From Pseudomonas sp. H9 (GTDB lineage: Bacteria; Pseudomonadota; Gammaproteobacteria; Pseudomonadales; Pseudomonadaceae): 64,000 nucleotides of DNA. Made by a program: the position numbers and the translations under genes. Location: assembly GCF_004353925.1 (NCBI RefSeq), contig NZ_SMOK01000039.1, positions 62,001 to 126,000 of the forward strand, in the 5' to 3' direction. Under the pieces are notes generated by a model. That model was not told where the DNA came from. It searched no databases and saw nothing but the letters and a program-made list of their open reading frames with translations. The stretch's first letter is position 1, and each line of letters starts with the position of its first letter. This document shows positions 25,058 through 38,220 of the stretch, in pieces.

Positions 25058-26353
25058 TCATCTCAAACCTTGCGCGCTCGTCGGTACACACCAATGCAAT
25101 TGCCACGCTCCCTGGCTCAGTTGCGGCAGGTTGGCCACTGCCACCAGCTGCTCGTCACAATAGAGCAACGGCAGGCGACCACGAACGAAGGCTGGCAACT
25201 GCAACTCGTTGAACAGACGCTTGAGGTCGCGCTGCCCTCTCCCGCTGACCGCCAGGGTTTCGCCCCCTTGGCGGTAGGCGATGCGTAACGCTCCCTGCGG
25301 CAACGTGCCGCTGAGACTGACACTGCCGTTATCACCCAGCGCCAATGGCACAGCCGGGTCAGGCCAGCACCGCTGAGGCGTTGGCGTCTTCAACCACGGC
25401 CCTGCCAACCACCAGATACGCGCATGACTGCGATGCAGCTCACCGTCAGTCAGGCGCCACAGTGGCCGCCCGTCGGATGCCGCATCACGCAGCGACTCCC
25501 AGCCCGCCCAGTGCCGGGCATCAGGCAAACGCGTGCGTTGCGCCAACCAGAACTGCAAGGCATTGCGCTGGCGGGGTGCTGAAAGCCGCTGCAGCACGCT
25601 CACATCCAGCGAATCCAGGCCAAGCCAGTCGAATGGGGCCGGGGTCGCAGCCTGGGCCAGGTCCTGTAACGCCAGCTCATCCAGCAAGCCTTGTGCCTCG
25701 CTCAAGTGCTCTGCACAGCGCGCCAGGTTCTGCGCTGCCTGCGGCCAGCGCTGAAGCAGCGTCGGGAACACCTGATGACGCAGGTAGTTACGAGAAAACT
25801 GCAGGTCGCTGTTGGAGGGATCTTCAACCCAGCTCAGCCCCTGTGCCCGGGCATAATCCTCCAAGTCATGGCGCGCCACACCAAGCAGTGGCCGAACCAG
25901 CACACCCTGGCCCAACGGGCGCTGCTCCGGCATTGCACCCAAACCACGCAAACCGGTACCCCGCAACAGACGAAACAACAAGGTTTCGGCTTGATCTTCG
26001 CGGTGCTGCCCGGTCAACAGCACTTCACTCGGGCGTAGAGCCTGGGCAAAAGCCGCATAACGTGCATCGCGGGCGCCTTGCTCAAGGCTCGCGCCCGGAC
26101 TGACGGTGACATGGATGATCCGTAGTTCGACGCCCAAGTCATCGCACAGCCGTTGGCAATGGGCCGGCCAGGCATCAGCCGCAGCCTGCAGGCCGTGATG
26201 GATGTGGATCACGCGCAGAGGAGGAAGCGACTGCTGACGAGACAGGCTGACCAACAGATGCAGAAGAACAGTGGAGTCGAGGCCGCCAGAGAGGGCGACG
26301 CACCAGGCGGGGGCGTTAAGCCAAGGGGAGAGTGTGTTCTTGAGATCGATCAT
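25058..26353 (-). CDS. tilS: tRNA(Ile)-lysidine synthetase TilS
   Basis: 431 residues from the ATG at 26353 (MIDLKNTLSPWLNAP). The frame stays open upstream through the REP element at 26367-26422, but that extension (beginning MLWERACPAIG) is repeat-encoded and rejected. The ATP PP-loop is VALSGGLDSTVLLHLL. It puts lysidine on C34 of the AUA-reading tRNA-Ile. It lies between accA and pyrG. Confidence 0.95.
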   Translation of the reverse strand: MIDLKNTLSPWLNAPAWCVALSGGLDSTVLLHLLVSLSRQQSLPPLRVIHIHHGLQAAADAWPAHCQRLCDDLGVELRIIHVTVSPGASLEQGARDARYAAFAQALRPSEVLLTGQHREDQAETLLFRLLRGTGLRGLGAMPEQRPLGQGVLVRPLLGVARHDLEDYARAQGLSWVEDPSNSDLQFSRNYLRHQVFPTLLQRWPQAAQNLARCAEHLSEAQGLLDELALQDLAQAATPAPFDWLGLDSLDVSVLQRLSAPRQRNALQFWLAQRTRLPDARHWAGWESLRDAASDGRPLWRLTDGELHRSHARIWWLAGPWLKTPTPQRCWPDPAVPLALGDNGSVSLSGTLPQGALRIAYRQGGETLAVSGRGQRDLKRLFNELQLPAFVRGRLPLLYCDEQLVAVANLPQLSQGAWQLHWCVPTSAQGLR

Positions 26354-26366
26354 CGGTTTTGAACCG

Positions 26367-26422
26367 ATCGCGGGGCAAGCCCGCTCCCACAGCATGATGT
26401 GAGAGCGGGCTTGCCCCGCGAT
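26367..26422. repeat. REP pair between tilS and accA
   Basis: ATCGCGGGGCAAGCCCGCTC begins at 26367 (to 26392) and the inverse copy lies at 26399-26422, only six bases apart. It starts 14 bases upstream of the tilS ATG and ends nine bases before the accA stop codon, so a hairpin forms between the two genes on their transcript. Confidence 0.92.
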
Positions 26423-26431
26423 GACCTCAGA

Positions 26432-27379
26432 TCAGAGCCCGTAGCTCATCAGGCGGTCATAACGGCGCTTGAGCAACGCGTCGTTGTCGAACTTCTTGAG
26501 CATGTCCAGCTGTTCGATCAGGTCGCTGCGGATGGAGGCCGACATTTTTGCCGGATCGCGGTGGGCACCACCCAGCGGCTCAGCGATGACCTTGTCAACG
26601 ATACCCAGGCCTTTGAGGCGCTCGGCGGTAATGCCCATGGCTTCAGCAGCGTCTGCTGCCTTGTCGGCAGTCTTCCACAGAATCGAAGCGCAGCCTTCTG
26701 GCGAAATTACCGAGTAGGTGGAGTACTGCAGCATGTTCAACTGATCGCACACGCCAATGGCCAATGCACCACCGGAACCACCCTCACCGATAACGGTTGC
26801 GATGATCGGGGTTTTCAGGCGTGCCATGACCCGCAGGTTCCAGGCAATTGCCTCACTCTGGTTGCGCTCTTCCGCATCGATGCCCGGGTAGGCACCCGGC
26901 GTGTCGATGAAAGTGAGGATAGGCATTTTGAAGCGTTCGGCCATTTCCATCAGGCGGCACGCCTTGCGGTAGCCTTCCGGACGCGGCATACCGAAGTTGC
27001 GGCGCACTTTCTCACGCACTTCACGGCCTTTCTGGTGACCAATCACCATTACTGGCTTTTCGTCCAGGCGGGCGATACCACCAACAATGGCGGCGTCATC
27101 AGCGAAGTGGCGATCACCGTGCAGTTCATCGAACTCAGTGAAGATGTGGCTGATGTAATCCAGGGTGTAGGGACGACGCGGGTGCCGCGCCAGTCGCGCG
27201 ATCTGCCAGCTGGTCAGGTTGCCGAAAATGCTTTCGGTCAGAGTGCTGCTCTTGTCTTGCAGACGGGCGATTTCATCGCCGATGTTCAGCGAGTTGTCAT
27301 TGCCAACCAGGCGCAGCTCTTCGATCTTGGCTTGCAGGTCAGCAATCGGCTGTTCGAAATCCAGAAAATTCGGGTTCAT
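26432..27379 (-). CDS. accA: Acetyl-CoA carboxylase carboxyltransferase subunit alpha
   Basis: 315 residues from the ATG at 27379 (MNPNFLDFEQPIADL, the Pseudomonas start); an ATG two codons upstream also exists. Carboxyltransferase motifs GAYPGIDAEERNQSEAIA and VIGEGGSGGALAIG are present. With AccD, BCCP and AccC it makes malonyl-CoA, the committed step in fatty acid synthesis. It follows dnaE by about 100 bases. Confidence 0.97.
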   Translation of the reverse strand: MNPNFLDFEQPIADLQAKIEELRLVGNDNSLNIGDEIARLQDKSSTLTESIFGNLTSWQIARLARHPRRPYTLDYISHIFTEFDELHGDRHFADDAAIVGGIARLDEKPVMVIGHQKGREVREKVRRNFGMPRPEGYRKACRLMEMAERFKMPILTFIDTPGAYPGIDAEERNQSEAIAWNLRVMARLKTPIIATVIGEGGSGGALAIGVCDQLNMLQYSTYSVISPEGCASILWKTADKAADAAEAMGITAERLKGLGIVDKVIAEPLGGAHRDPAKMSASIRSDLIEQLDMLKKFDNDALLKRRYDRLMSYGL

Positions 27380-27477
27380 AGGCATCCGTCTTGGGTCTAC
27401 GGCCAGGCGGCCGGCCGGTTGATCCGTTTGGCGCCCTACCTTAAGGGATCAGGCGCATTCAGGTCGAGATTAAAAAT

Positions 27478-30999
<3,522 letters not shown>

Positions 31000-31025
31000 G
31001 GTGATCCTATAGCAGCACAAAACAA

Positions 31026-31051
31026 CAAGGCCCGGATTGTACCGGGCCTTG
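31026..31051 (-). terminator. Terminator between rnhB and dnaE
   Basis: CAAGGCCCGG (31026-31035) pairs perfectly with CCGGGCCTTG (31042-31051). On the minus strand it is followed by TTGTTTTG. It partly uncouples dnaE from the lpx operon upstream. Confidence 0.7.
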
Positions 31052-31107
31052 ATCAAAACATCAGCCAGCGCGGGGCATTCCCGGCGGCTGAAAGTTGTCC
31101 GGGTTCA

Positions 31108-31737
31108 TCAGCGCTCAGCGAAACCGGTATTGAGTACACCCCGGGCTTCAAGCGCGGCGCGTACGGGCGCAAAAGAGCGTCGATGGATCGGCGTAGGCCC
31201 AAGGCGCGCCAACGCCTCCAGGTGCACCGGGGTCGGATACCCCTTGTGCCCACCAATGCCATAACCCGGATAGATCAGCTCGAACGCGGCCATTTCCCGG
31301 TCACGGGTAACTTTGGCGAGGATCGAAGCAGCAGCAATCGCCGGCACCTGGCTATCACCCTTGACCACCGGCGCTGCAGGCACCGACAACTTCGGGCAGC
31401 GATTACCGTCGATCAGTGCCAGTTTCGGCGTAACGCTCAACCCTTCGACCGCACGTTGCATGGCCAGCATGGTGGCGTGCAAGATGTTGAGCTCGTCGAT
31501 TTCCTCGACTTCAGCCCGGGCAATGCAGAAGCTCAGGGCTTTCTCGCAAATTTCATCAAACAGCTTTTCACGGCGCGCCTCGGTGAGCTTCTTCGAATCG
31601 TTGAGCCCGAGAATCGGTCGCTGAGGGTCAAGAATGACCGCCGCTGTTACCACTGCGCCACACAACGGCCCACGGCCGACTTCATCGACGCCGGCCACCA
31701 GGTCTTCGACCAGGGTGAAGTCCAGTCCCATTTGCAT
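31108..31737 (-). CDS. rnhB: Ribonuclease HII
   Basis: 209 residues. The metal-binding Asp-Glu is in AGVDEVGRGPLCG; a further acidic residue is in LIDGNRCP, and SILAKVTRDREM is a conserved segment. It removes single ribonucleotides from DNA and RNA primers. The ATG follows the lpxB stop with no gap. Confidence 0.97.
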   Translation of the reverse strand: MQMGLDFTLVEDLVAGVDEVGRGPLCGAVVTAAVILDPQRPILGLNDSKKLTEARREKLFDEICEKALSFCIARAEVEEIDELNILHATMLAMQRAVEGLSVTPKLALIDGNRCPKLSVPAAPVVKGDSQVPAIAAASILAKVTRDREMAAFELIYPGYGIGGHKGYPTPVHLEALARLGPTPIHRRSFAPVRAALEARGVLNTGFAER

Positions 31738-32865
31738 CTATCGGCTTTCCAGCAGGGCCAGCACCGCGTCAGCCGCCTGATTGGAGGCATCGCGGCGCAG
31801 GGTACGGTGAATCTGGTCAAAGCCTTCGGTCTGCTTCACACCGCCTTCCACCAGCGGCGCAAGGGCCTGAGCCAGGGCTTCTGGTGTCGCCGCGTCCTGC
31901 AGCAGTTCAGGCACCAGCATGCGCTGCGCCAACAAGTTAGGCAGGGAAACGTAAGGGCTTTTGACCAGACGTTTGAGAATCCAGTAGGTCAGTGGTGCCA
32001 AACGGTAGGCGACGACCATCGGTCGCTTGAACAGCAGTGCTTCCAGTGTCGCGGTGCCCGAGGCGATCAACACTGCATCACAAGCTGCCAGCGCTTGGTG
32101 AGAGCGACCGTCGAGCAGGGTCAAGGGCAGGTCACGCCCCTCCAGCATCTGCTCCAACTGAGCACGGCGCTCGGCATTGGCACAAGGGGAGACAAAGCGC
32201 ACACCCGGTACCATCTCGCGCAAGCGCTGCGCGGTGTCGAGGAACAGCGCTCCCAGGCGCCCCACTTCACCGCCACGACTACCAGGCATCAAGGCGACCA
32301 GCGGCCCATCGGCAAGCCCCAGCTGTTCGCGTGCGGCCTGGCGATCGGCCTCAAGCGGAATACTGTCAGCCAATGGATGGCCAACGAAACGCACGGGGAC
32401 GCCTTTTTCTTCATAGAACTTTGCTTCAAAGGGAAGCAGCGTGAGCATCAAGTCGCAGCCTTCGCGAATTTTCAGCACACGCTTCTGCCGCCAGGCCCAG
32501 ACCGAGGGGCTGACATAGTGCACGGTCTTGATGCCGACCTTGCGCAGGTTCAGTTCGATGTTGAGGGTAAAGTCAGGTGCGTCGATACCGATGAACACAT
32601 CGGGGCGCTCTTCGATCAAGGTCTGGATTAACAGCTTGCGTCGTTTGAGTAGCTCACGCAGGCGACCCAGCACCTCGACCAGCCCCATGACGGCCAATCG
32701 CTCCATCGGAAAGTACGACACCAGGCCCTCAGCCTGCATCAACGGACCGCCAACTCCGATAAAACGCACCTGAGGGTGACGTACCTTGAGGGCACGCATC
32801 AGCCCGGCACCAAGAATATCGCCGCTGGCTTCACCCGCCACCAGCGCTACGCAGTATTCAGCCAT
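31738..32865 (-). CDS. lpxB: Lipid A disaccharide synthase
   Basis: 375 residues of the GT19 family: the N-terminal ALVAGEASGDILGAGLMRAL and the later PGSRGGEVGRL UDP-binding segment. It joins UDP-2,3-diacylglucosamine and lipid X at the inner membrane. It starts two bases after lpxA. Confidence 0.97.
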   Translation of the reverse strand: MAEYCVALVAGEASGDILGAGLMRALKVRHPQVRFIGVGGPLMQAEGLVSYFPMERLAVMGLVEVLGRLRELLKRRKLLIQTLIEERPDVFIGIDAPDFTLNIELNLRKVGIKTVHYVSPSVWAWRQKRVLKIREGCDLMLTLLPFEAKFYEEKGVPVRFVGHPLADSIPLEADRQAAREQLGLADGPLVALMPGSRGGEVGRLGALFLDTAQRLREMVPGVRFVSPCANAERRAQLEQMLEGRDLPLTLLDGRSHQALAACDAVLIASGTATLEALLFKRPMVVAYRLAPLTYWILKRLVKSPYVSLPNLLAQRMLVPELLQDAATPEALAQALAPLVEGGVKQTEGFDQIHRTLRRDASNQAADAVLALLESR

Positions 32866-32867
32866 GG

Positions 32868-33644
32868 TCAGCGCGTGATGCCGCGGGTGGAGTTCTGGAT
32901 CGACTTGAGGAACACGTCGACTTCAGGGAACTGCGAAGCAGGCTCTGCCAGTTCGGCAATCGCCTGTTCGACGGTCAGCCCCTGGCGGTACACCACTTTG
33001 TAGGCGCGACGCAGGGCGTGAATGGCGTCTTCACTGAAACCACGACGACGCATGCCTTCGAAGTTCATGCTCCGGGCCTCGGCAGGGTTACCGAACACCG
33101 TTACATACGCTGGCACATCCTTGCCGATGGCGGTGCCCATGCCGGAAAAACTGTGGGCGCCTATGTGGCAGAACTGATGCACCAAGGTGAATCCAGAGAG
33201 AATTGCCCAGTCATCAACATGAACGTGCCCGGCCAACGCAGTATTGTTGACCAGAATGCAGTGATTGCCGATGACGCTGTCGTGACCGATATGCGCATAG
33301 GCCATGATCAGGTTGTGATCGCCCAACGTGGTTTCCGCGCGATCTTGCACGGTACCGCGGTGGATGGTGACGCCTTCACGGATGACATTGTGGTCACCGA
33401 TGACCAGACGTGTTGGCTCACCCTTGTACTTGAGGTCAGGGGTGTCTTCACCCACCGAGGAAAACTGGTAGATGCGGTTGTGTCGACCGATGCGGGTCGG
33501 GCCCTTGAGGATCACATGCGGACCAATGACGGTCCCCTCCCCAATCTCGACGTCCGGGCCGACGATAGACCAAGGGCCGACTTCGACGCCGTCGGCAATC
33601 TTTGCCGACGGATCGATGATTGCCCGAGGGTCAATCAAACTCAT
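32868..33644 (-). CDS. lpxA: UDP-N-acetylglucosamine acyltransferase
   Basis: 258 residues. Hexapeptide repeats cover about 1-185 (IDPSAKIADGVEVGPWSIVG, IGEGTVIGPHVILKG), with the catalytic His region in MAYAHIGHDSVIG. It performs the first acylation of lipid A. The ATG overlaps the fabZ stop by four bases. Confidence 0.98.
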   Translation of the reverse strand: MSLIDPRAIIDPSAKIADGVEVGPWSIVGPDVEIGEGTVIGPHVILKGPTRIGRHNRIYQFSSVGEDTPDLKYKGEPTRLVIGDHNVIREGVTIHRGTVQDRAETTLGDHNLIMAYAHIGHDSVIGNHCILVNNTALAGHVHVDDWAILSGFTLVHQFCHIGAHSFSGMGTAIGKDVPAYVTVFGNPAEARSMNFEGMRRRGFSEDAIHALRRAYKVVYRQGLTVEQAIAELAEPASQFPEVDVFLKSIQNSTRGITR

Positions 33645-34081
33645 AGCTTACGTTCCGCGCAGATGATCTCAGCCGAGCATACCGGCTTGCCATCGACCGA
33701 GGCCTGGCATTCGAACTTCCAGATCTGGCGTTTGCAACTGATGAACTTGGCCTCGAGGATCAGTTGATCACCCGGCAGTACTGGCTGACGGAAACGCAGT
33801 TTGTCGGAGCCCACGAAGTAGTACAGGGTACCGTCCGCCGGTTTCACGTCGAGCATCTTGAAGCCGAGAATACCGGCCGCTTGGGCCATGGCTTCGATGA
33901 TCAGCACACCGGGCATGATTGGGTGCGCCGGGAAGTGACCATTGAAGAAAGGTTCGTTGATGCTGACATTCTTGTAGGCACGAATGCGCTGGGCCTCGAC
34001 GTCCAGGTCCACCACCCGGTCCACTAACAGGAACGGGTAACGGTGAGGCAGGTATTCGCGAATCTCGTTGATGTCCATCAT
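33641..34081 (-). CDS. fabZ: (3R)-hydroxyacyl-ACP dehydratase
   Basis: 146 residues from the ATG at 34081 (MMDINEIREYLPHRYPFL), matching the Pseudomonas FabZ length. The catalytic His and Glu are in NGHFPAHPIMPGVLIIEAM. It dehydrates hydroxyacyl-ACP and so competes with LpxA and LpxD, its operon partners, for the same hydroxyacyl-ACP pool. Confidence 0.97.
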   Translation of the reverse strand: MMDINEIREYLPHRYPFLLVDRVVDLDVEAQRIRAYKNVSINEPFFNGHFPAHPIMPGVLIIEAMAQAAGILGFKMLDVKPADGTLYYFVGSDKLRFRQPVLPGDQLILEAKFISCKRQIWKFECQASVDGKPVCSAEIICAERKL

Positions 34082-34109
34082 TTCGGGGGGAAGCCTGTAG
34101 TAAAGATAG

Positions 34110-34136
34110 GGAGCGCCCGCGCTTGCCAGGCGCTCC
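34110..34136. other. Hairpin between lpxD and fabZ
   Basis: GGAGCGCC (34110-34117) pairs with GGCGCTCC (34129-34136), followed on the plus strand by TTTT. On the minus (coding) strand there is no T run, so it is more likely a processing or pausing structure in the operon transcript. Confidence 0.45.
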
Positions 34137-34191
34137 TTTTGCAAATCAAAGAGTCAGCCTGCGGCTATTCACTCTCGATCAGGAAATGGTA

Positions 34192-35247
34192 TCAGCCTTC
34201 TGATGAAGTCTGGCTGCCTGAGGTCACGACCTCTATACGCTTTTCCAACTGTTGAAGGCGTTTCGCCATTTCGTCTAGCTGACGTATCCGTGCGGCACTT
34301 TTGCGCCATTCGCCCAGCGGCTGCATTGCCGTTCCGGAAGAGTAAGCCCCAGGCTCAGTGATCGAGCGCGTGACCATGGTCATACCTGAAACGAAAACAC
34401 CGTCGCAGACATCGATATGTCCCACCATGCCGACACCGCCAGCGATGGTGCAATGTTTGCCAATCTTGGTACTGCCGGAAATGCCGACACAAGCCGCCAT
34501 TGCCGTGTGATCGCCGATCTGAACGTTATGCGCGATCTGGATCTGGTTGTCGAGCTTGACGCCATTGCCGATCCGGGTGTCCGCGAGGGCGCCACGGTCG
34601 ACCGCAGTGTTCACACCGATCTCGACATCGTCACCGATGCTGACACCGCCGATCTGGGCGATTTTCTGCCAGACACCCTTCTCGTTGGCAAAGCCGAAGC
34701 CTTCACCACCGATCACAGCGCCCGACTGAATGACCACGCGCTTACCGATACGCACGTCGTGGTACAGAGTGACCCGCGGGGCCAGCCAGCCACCTTCACC
34801 GATCACGCAACGAGCGCCGATGAAGCATTGCGCACCGATGGTAACGCCCGGGCCGATCTGGGCACCACTTTCAATCACTGCACCTGCACCCACGCTGGCA
34901 CTGGCATCCACCTGGGCATCGTCGGCAACCACGGCGCTGGGATGAATTCCCGCTACAGCCTTAGGCTTTGGATCGAACAAGTGGGAGATGCGTGCGTAGG
35001 CGAGATACGGATCGGGGACGATCAGCGCATTACCGGCGAAACCTTCAGCATCGGCAGCCTTGAGCAGCACGGCGGCGGCATGGCTGTCACCGAGGTACTT
35101 GCGGTACTGCGGATTGGCGAGAAAGCTTAATTGCCCTGGCCCAGCTTCCTGAAGGGTAGCCAGGCCAGTGATTTCCAGCTCCTCGGGGCCACTCAGGGTG
35201 GCGCCGAGGAACTCGGCCAGCTGGCCGAGTTTCATGGTCACAGTCAT
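34192..35247 (-). CDS. lpxD: UDP-3-O-(3-hydroxyacyl)glucosamine N-acyltransferase
   Basis: 351 residues from the ATG at 35247, two bases after skp; a TTG two codons earlier would overlap the skp stop. The N-terminal uridine-binding domain (LATLQEAGPGQLSFLANPQY) leads into hexapeptide repeats (about 110-290) with the catalytic His in IAHNVQIGDHTAMAACVG, and a C-terminal helix (IRQLDEMAKRLQQLEKRIE). It makes the second acylation of lipid A. Confidence 0.96.
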   Translation of the reverse strand: MTVTMKLGQLAEFLGATLSGPEELEITGLATLQEAGPGQLSFLANPQYRKYLGDSHAAAVLLKAADAEGFAGNALIVPDPYLAYARISHLFDPKPKAVAGIHPSAVVADDAQVDASASVGAGAVIESGAQIGPGVTIGAQCFIGARCVIGEGGWLAPRVTLYHDVRIGKRVVIQSGAVIGGEGFGFANEKGVWQKIAQIGGVSIGDDVEIGVNTAVDRGALADTRIGNGVKLDNQIQIAHNVQIGDHTAMAACVGISGSTKIGKHCTIAGGVGMVGHIDVCDGVFVSGMTMVTRSITEPGAYSSGTAMQPLGEWRKSAARIRQLDEMAKRLQQLEKRIEVVTSGSQTSSEG

Positions 35248-35249
35248 GC

Positions 35250-35753
35250 TCAACGGGACTGGTTCATGCGTTCGATGACCTGACGAGTGATGTCGTACTG
35301 AGGTTTGACATCAATCACCGCACCGCGCTCGAGCACCAGGTCGAAGCCGCCCTTCTTGATTACTTCTTCAACGGCGCCATCCAGCTTCGGCTTCAACTGC
35401 TTGAGCATCTCACGGTCTGCAACGGCCTTGGACTCGTTCAGCTCCTTGGACTGGAACTGGAAGTCACGGGCTTTCTGCTTGTATTCAAGCTCAAGACGCT
35501 CGCGCTCTGGCTGGGCCATCTTGTCGCCACCGGCACGGATTCGGTCGGCAATACCTTTGGCGCTGCTTTCCAGGTTCTTCAGCTTGGTCAGCTGTGGGCC
35601 GAACTTTTTCTCGGCATCAACAGCGTATTTCTTCGCCGCGTCCGACTCCAGCAGCGCCATCTGATAGTTCAGGACGGCAATTTTCATTTCGGCGAAAGCC
35701 GGGGTTGCAACCAGGGTCGCAGCCAGTACTGCCAGTTGGGTCAACTTACGCAC
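35250..35753 (-). CDS. skp: Periplasmic chaperone Skp/OmpH
   Basis: 167 residues starting with GTG (35753) behind AGGAG. A signal peptide ends after ATPAFA (about residue 21). The rest is the long helical hairpin (KLKNLESSAKGIADRIRAGG, ERERLELEYKQKARDFQFQS) that forms the tentacles of the trimer. It carries unfolded outer-membrane proteins to BamA, the gene upstream. Confidence 0.95.
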   Translation of the reverse strand: MRKLTQLAVLAATLVATPAFAEMKIAVLNYQMALLESDAAKKYAVDAEKKFGPQLTKLKNLESSAKGIADRIRAGGDKMAQPERERLELEYKQKARDFQFQSKELNESKAVADREMLKQLKPKLDGAVEEVIKKGGFDLVLERGAVIDVKPQYDITRQVIERMNQSR

Positions 35754-35797
35754 GATGCACTCCTACAGAATCCGATGTCGTTAGCAGAGGGCAGACC

Positions 35798-38146
35798 TTA
35801 GAAGGTCTGGCCCAGAGAGAATTGGAACACCTGGGTATCGGCTTCGTCCGGCTTCTTCACTGGCATTGCCAGGCTGAAGCTCAACGGACCCAGCGCGGTG
35901 ATCCAGGTCACACCCAGACCGACGGAGCTGGCCAGGCCCGACAGGCCGACCTTCTCGCAATCCGGCTGGGAGCCGCAGTTGGTATCGAATACGTTACCCA
36001 CATCCCAGAATACCGAGGTGCGCAGCGAGCGTTGGTCCTTGACGAATGGCAGCGGGAACAACAGCTCTACACCACCCTGAACGAGGACGTTACCACCGAA
36101 CGGCAGTGGATCCTGATCCGGGTCGGCGATGGTGCCTGGGTTGTGACCATCACTCGGGGTACTGCGCGGACCCAGGCTGCTGTCCTTGAAGCCACGAACC
36201 GAGTTGAAACCACCAGCATAGTAGTTCTCGTAGAACGGCAGGCCCGAAGTACCGCCGAAACCATCACCATAGCCCAGTTCGGTGTGCAGACGCAGGGTGT
36301 AGTCGTTGGTAATTGGCTTGAACAGCTGGCCACGGTAGTCGAGCTTGAAGAACGACAGGTCGCTGCCCGGCGTGGTTGCCTCGAGCACCAGGCTCTGAGA
36401 GTGACCACGGGTAGCCAGAACGCCCTTGTTCAGGGTCGACTCGGACCAACCGGCCGAAGCCTTGAAGTTCAGGTACTTGTCGCCTTCTTCGTTAACGAAG
36501 TCGAAGATCTCGTCAACGGTGTACTTACCGGTCTTGATCTCGTCCTGCTGCACAGTCAGGCCGAAGGTCAGACGCGAGGTTTCGCTGATTGGGTAACCAA
36601 CGCTGACACCTGCACCCAGGCTGTCGACCGCATAGCTGGCAACGTCAACGTCGAGATCGTCGTAGTCAGTGGTGCGGTAGAAGGCGTTGTAGCCCAGGCT
36701 GACGCCGTCGGCAGTCCAGTAGGGGTCAACAAAACCGAAGTTGTAGCGGCTCTGATATTCACTGCGAGTCAGGCCGATGGACACCTTGTTACCGGTGCCG
36801 AGGAAGTTGGTCTGGCTGATCGAACCACCAAGGATCAAACCGGCGCTCTGGGCGAAACCGACGCTGGCGGTGATCGAACCGGACGCTTGTTCTTCAACGC
36901 TGTAGTTAACATCGACCTGGTCATCGGTACCCGGTACGGCCGGAGTCTCGACGTTGACTTCCTTGAAGAAGCCCAGACGCTCCAGACGGGTCTTGGACTG
37001 GTCGATCAGGTAGGTCGAAGCCCAGCCGCCTTCCATCTGGCGCATTTCACGACGCAGCACTTCGTCTTCAGACTTGGTGTTGCCACGGAAGTTGATACGG
37101 TTGACGTAGGCACGCTTGCCCGGATCGACCACGAAAGTGATGTCGACAGTGTGGTCTTCGTCGTTTGGTTGTGGCACGCCGTTGACGTTGGCGAAGGTAT
37201 AGCCTTCGTTACCCAGACGGCGGGTGATCAGTTCGGACGTGGTGGTCATCACTTTGCGCGAGAACACCTGACCTGGCTGCACCAGCATCAGCGACTTGAC
37301 CTGCTCTTCCGGCACCTTGAGGTCACCGGACAGTTTCACGTCACGAACGGTGTACTTCTCACCTTCGTTGACGTTGACAGTGATATAGACGTGCTTCTTG
37401 TCTGGCGTGATCGATACCTGGGTGGACGCGATGTCCATGTTGATATAGCCACGGTCCAGGTAGTAAGAGCGCAGGCGCTCCAGGTCGCCGGAGAGTTTCT
37501 CACGGGCGTACTTGTCGTCGTTACGGAAGAACGACAGCCAGTTGGTGGTCTTGAGCTCGAACAGGTTGACCAGGTCTTCCTCAGGGAAGACGGTATTGCC
37601 CACCACGTTGATGTGCTGGATAGCAGCAACGGTGCCTTCGTTGATCTTGATCTTCAGACCAACGCGGTTACGTGGCTGCGGGACGACTTCAGTATCGACC
37701 TCTGCCGAGTAACGGCCCTGGGCAACGTACTGGCGCTGCAGTTCGTTACGTACACCTTCGAGGGTGGCGCGCTGGAAGATCTCGCCTTCGGCCAGGCCGG
37801 ACTGTTTCAGACCTTTCATCAGGTCTTCAGTACTGATGGCCTTGTTACCTTCGATCTCGATGCTGGACACCGAAGGGCGCTCGACTACGGTAATGATCAG
37901 GACATTGCCGTCACGACCCAGTTGGATGTCCTGGAAGAAACCGGTCTTGAACAGTGCGCGCGTGGATTCCACCAGGCGACGGTCATCGGCCTCATCGCCG
38001 ACGTTCAATGGCAAAGCACCGAAAACGCTGCCCGCGGAAACCCGCTGCAGACCATTGACGCGAATATCGGAGATGGTGAAGGACTCGGCGTGAACTTCAG
38101 CGATCATCAGTACGGCGAGAACCGCAGTTAGCAGCAGACGTTTCAT
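35798..38146 (-). CDS. bamA: Outer membrane assembly factor BamA
   Basis: 782 residues from the ATG at 38146 (MKRLLLTAVLAVLMIAEVHA signal peptide). Five POTRA domains occupy about 22-420, starting FTISDIRVNGLQRVSAG. The barrel (about 425-782) contains the conserved loop-6 motif VRGF in NSVRGFKDSS and ends in an aromatic beta-signal (QFSLGQTF). It inserts barrel proteins into the outer membrane. It lies between rseP and skp. Confidence 0.98.
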   Translation of the reverse strand: MKRLLLTAVLAVLMIAEVHAESFTISDIRVNGLQRVSAGSVFGALPLNVGDEADDRRLVESTRALFKTGFFQDIQLGRDGNVLIITVVERPSVSSIEIEGNKAISTEDLMKGLKQSGLAEGEIFQRATLEGVRNELQRQYVAQGRYSAEVDTEVVPQPRNRVGLKIKINEGTVAAIQHINVVGNTVFPEEDLVNLFELKTTNWLSFFRNDDKYAREKLSGDLERLRSYYLDRGYINMDIASTQVSITPDKKHVYITVNVNEGEKYTVRDVKLSGDLKVPEEQVKSLMLVQPGQVFSRKVMTTTSELITRRLGNEGYTFANVNGVPQPNDEDHTVDITFVVDPGKRAYVNRINFRGNTKSEDEVLRREMRQMEGGWASTYLIDQSKTRLERLGFFKEVNVETPAVPGTDDQVDVNYSVEEQASGSITASVGFAQSAGLILGGSISQTNFLGTGNKVSIGLTRSEYQSRYNFGFVDPYWTADGVSLGYNAFYRTTDYDDLDVDVASYAVDSLGAGVSVGYPISETSRLTFGLTVQQDEIKTGKYTVDEIFDFVNEEGDKYLNFKASAGWSESTLNKGVLATRGHSQSLVLEATTPGSDLSFFKLDYRGQLFKPITNDYTLRLHTELGYGDGFGGTSGLPFYENYYAGGFNSVRGFKDSSLGPRSTPSDGHNPGTIADPDQDPLPFGGNVLVQGGVELLFPLPFVKDQRSLRTSVFWDVGNVFDTNCGSQPDCEKVGLSGLASSVGLGVTWITALGPLSFSLAMPVKKPDEADTQVFQFSLGQTF

Positions 38147-38220
38147 GAAGTCCTTTCTTATTCCAACTGGCAATAAACGACCCGCCGCAATACGCGGCAG
38201 GTTCGCAATTGAGCGAAGCT

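Noticed and set aside
26354..26395. Longer tilS start inside the REP element
   Set aside because: The added residues are encoded by repeat sequence and absent from the known start; the ATG at 26353 gives the normal N-terminus.
35594..38131. An 845-codon open frame antisense to bamA
   Set aside because: bamA is complete with signal peptide, POTRA, VRGF loop and aromatic end; the opposite frame is a by-product.
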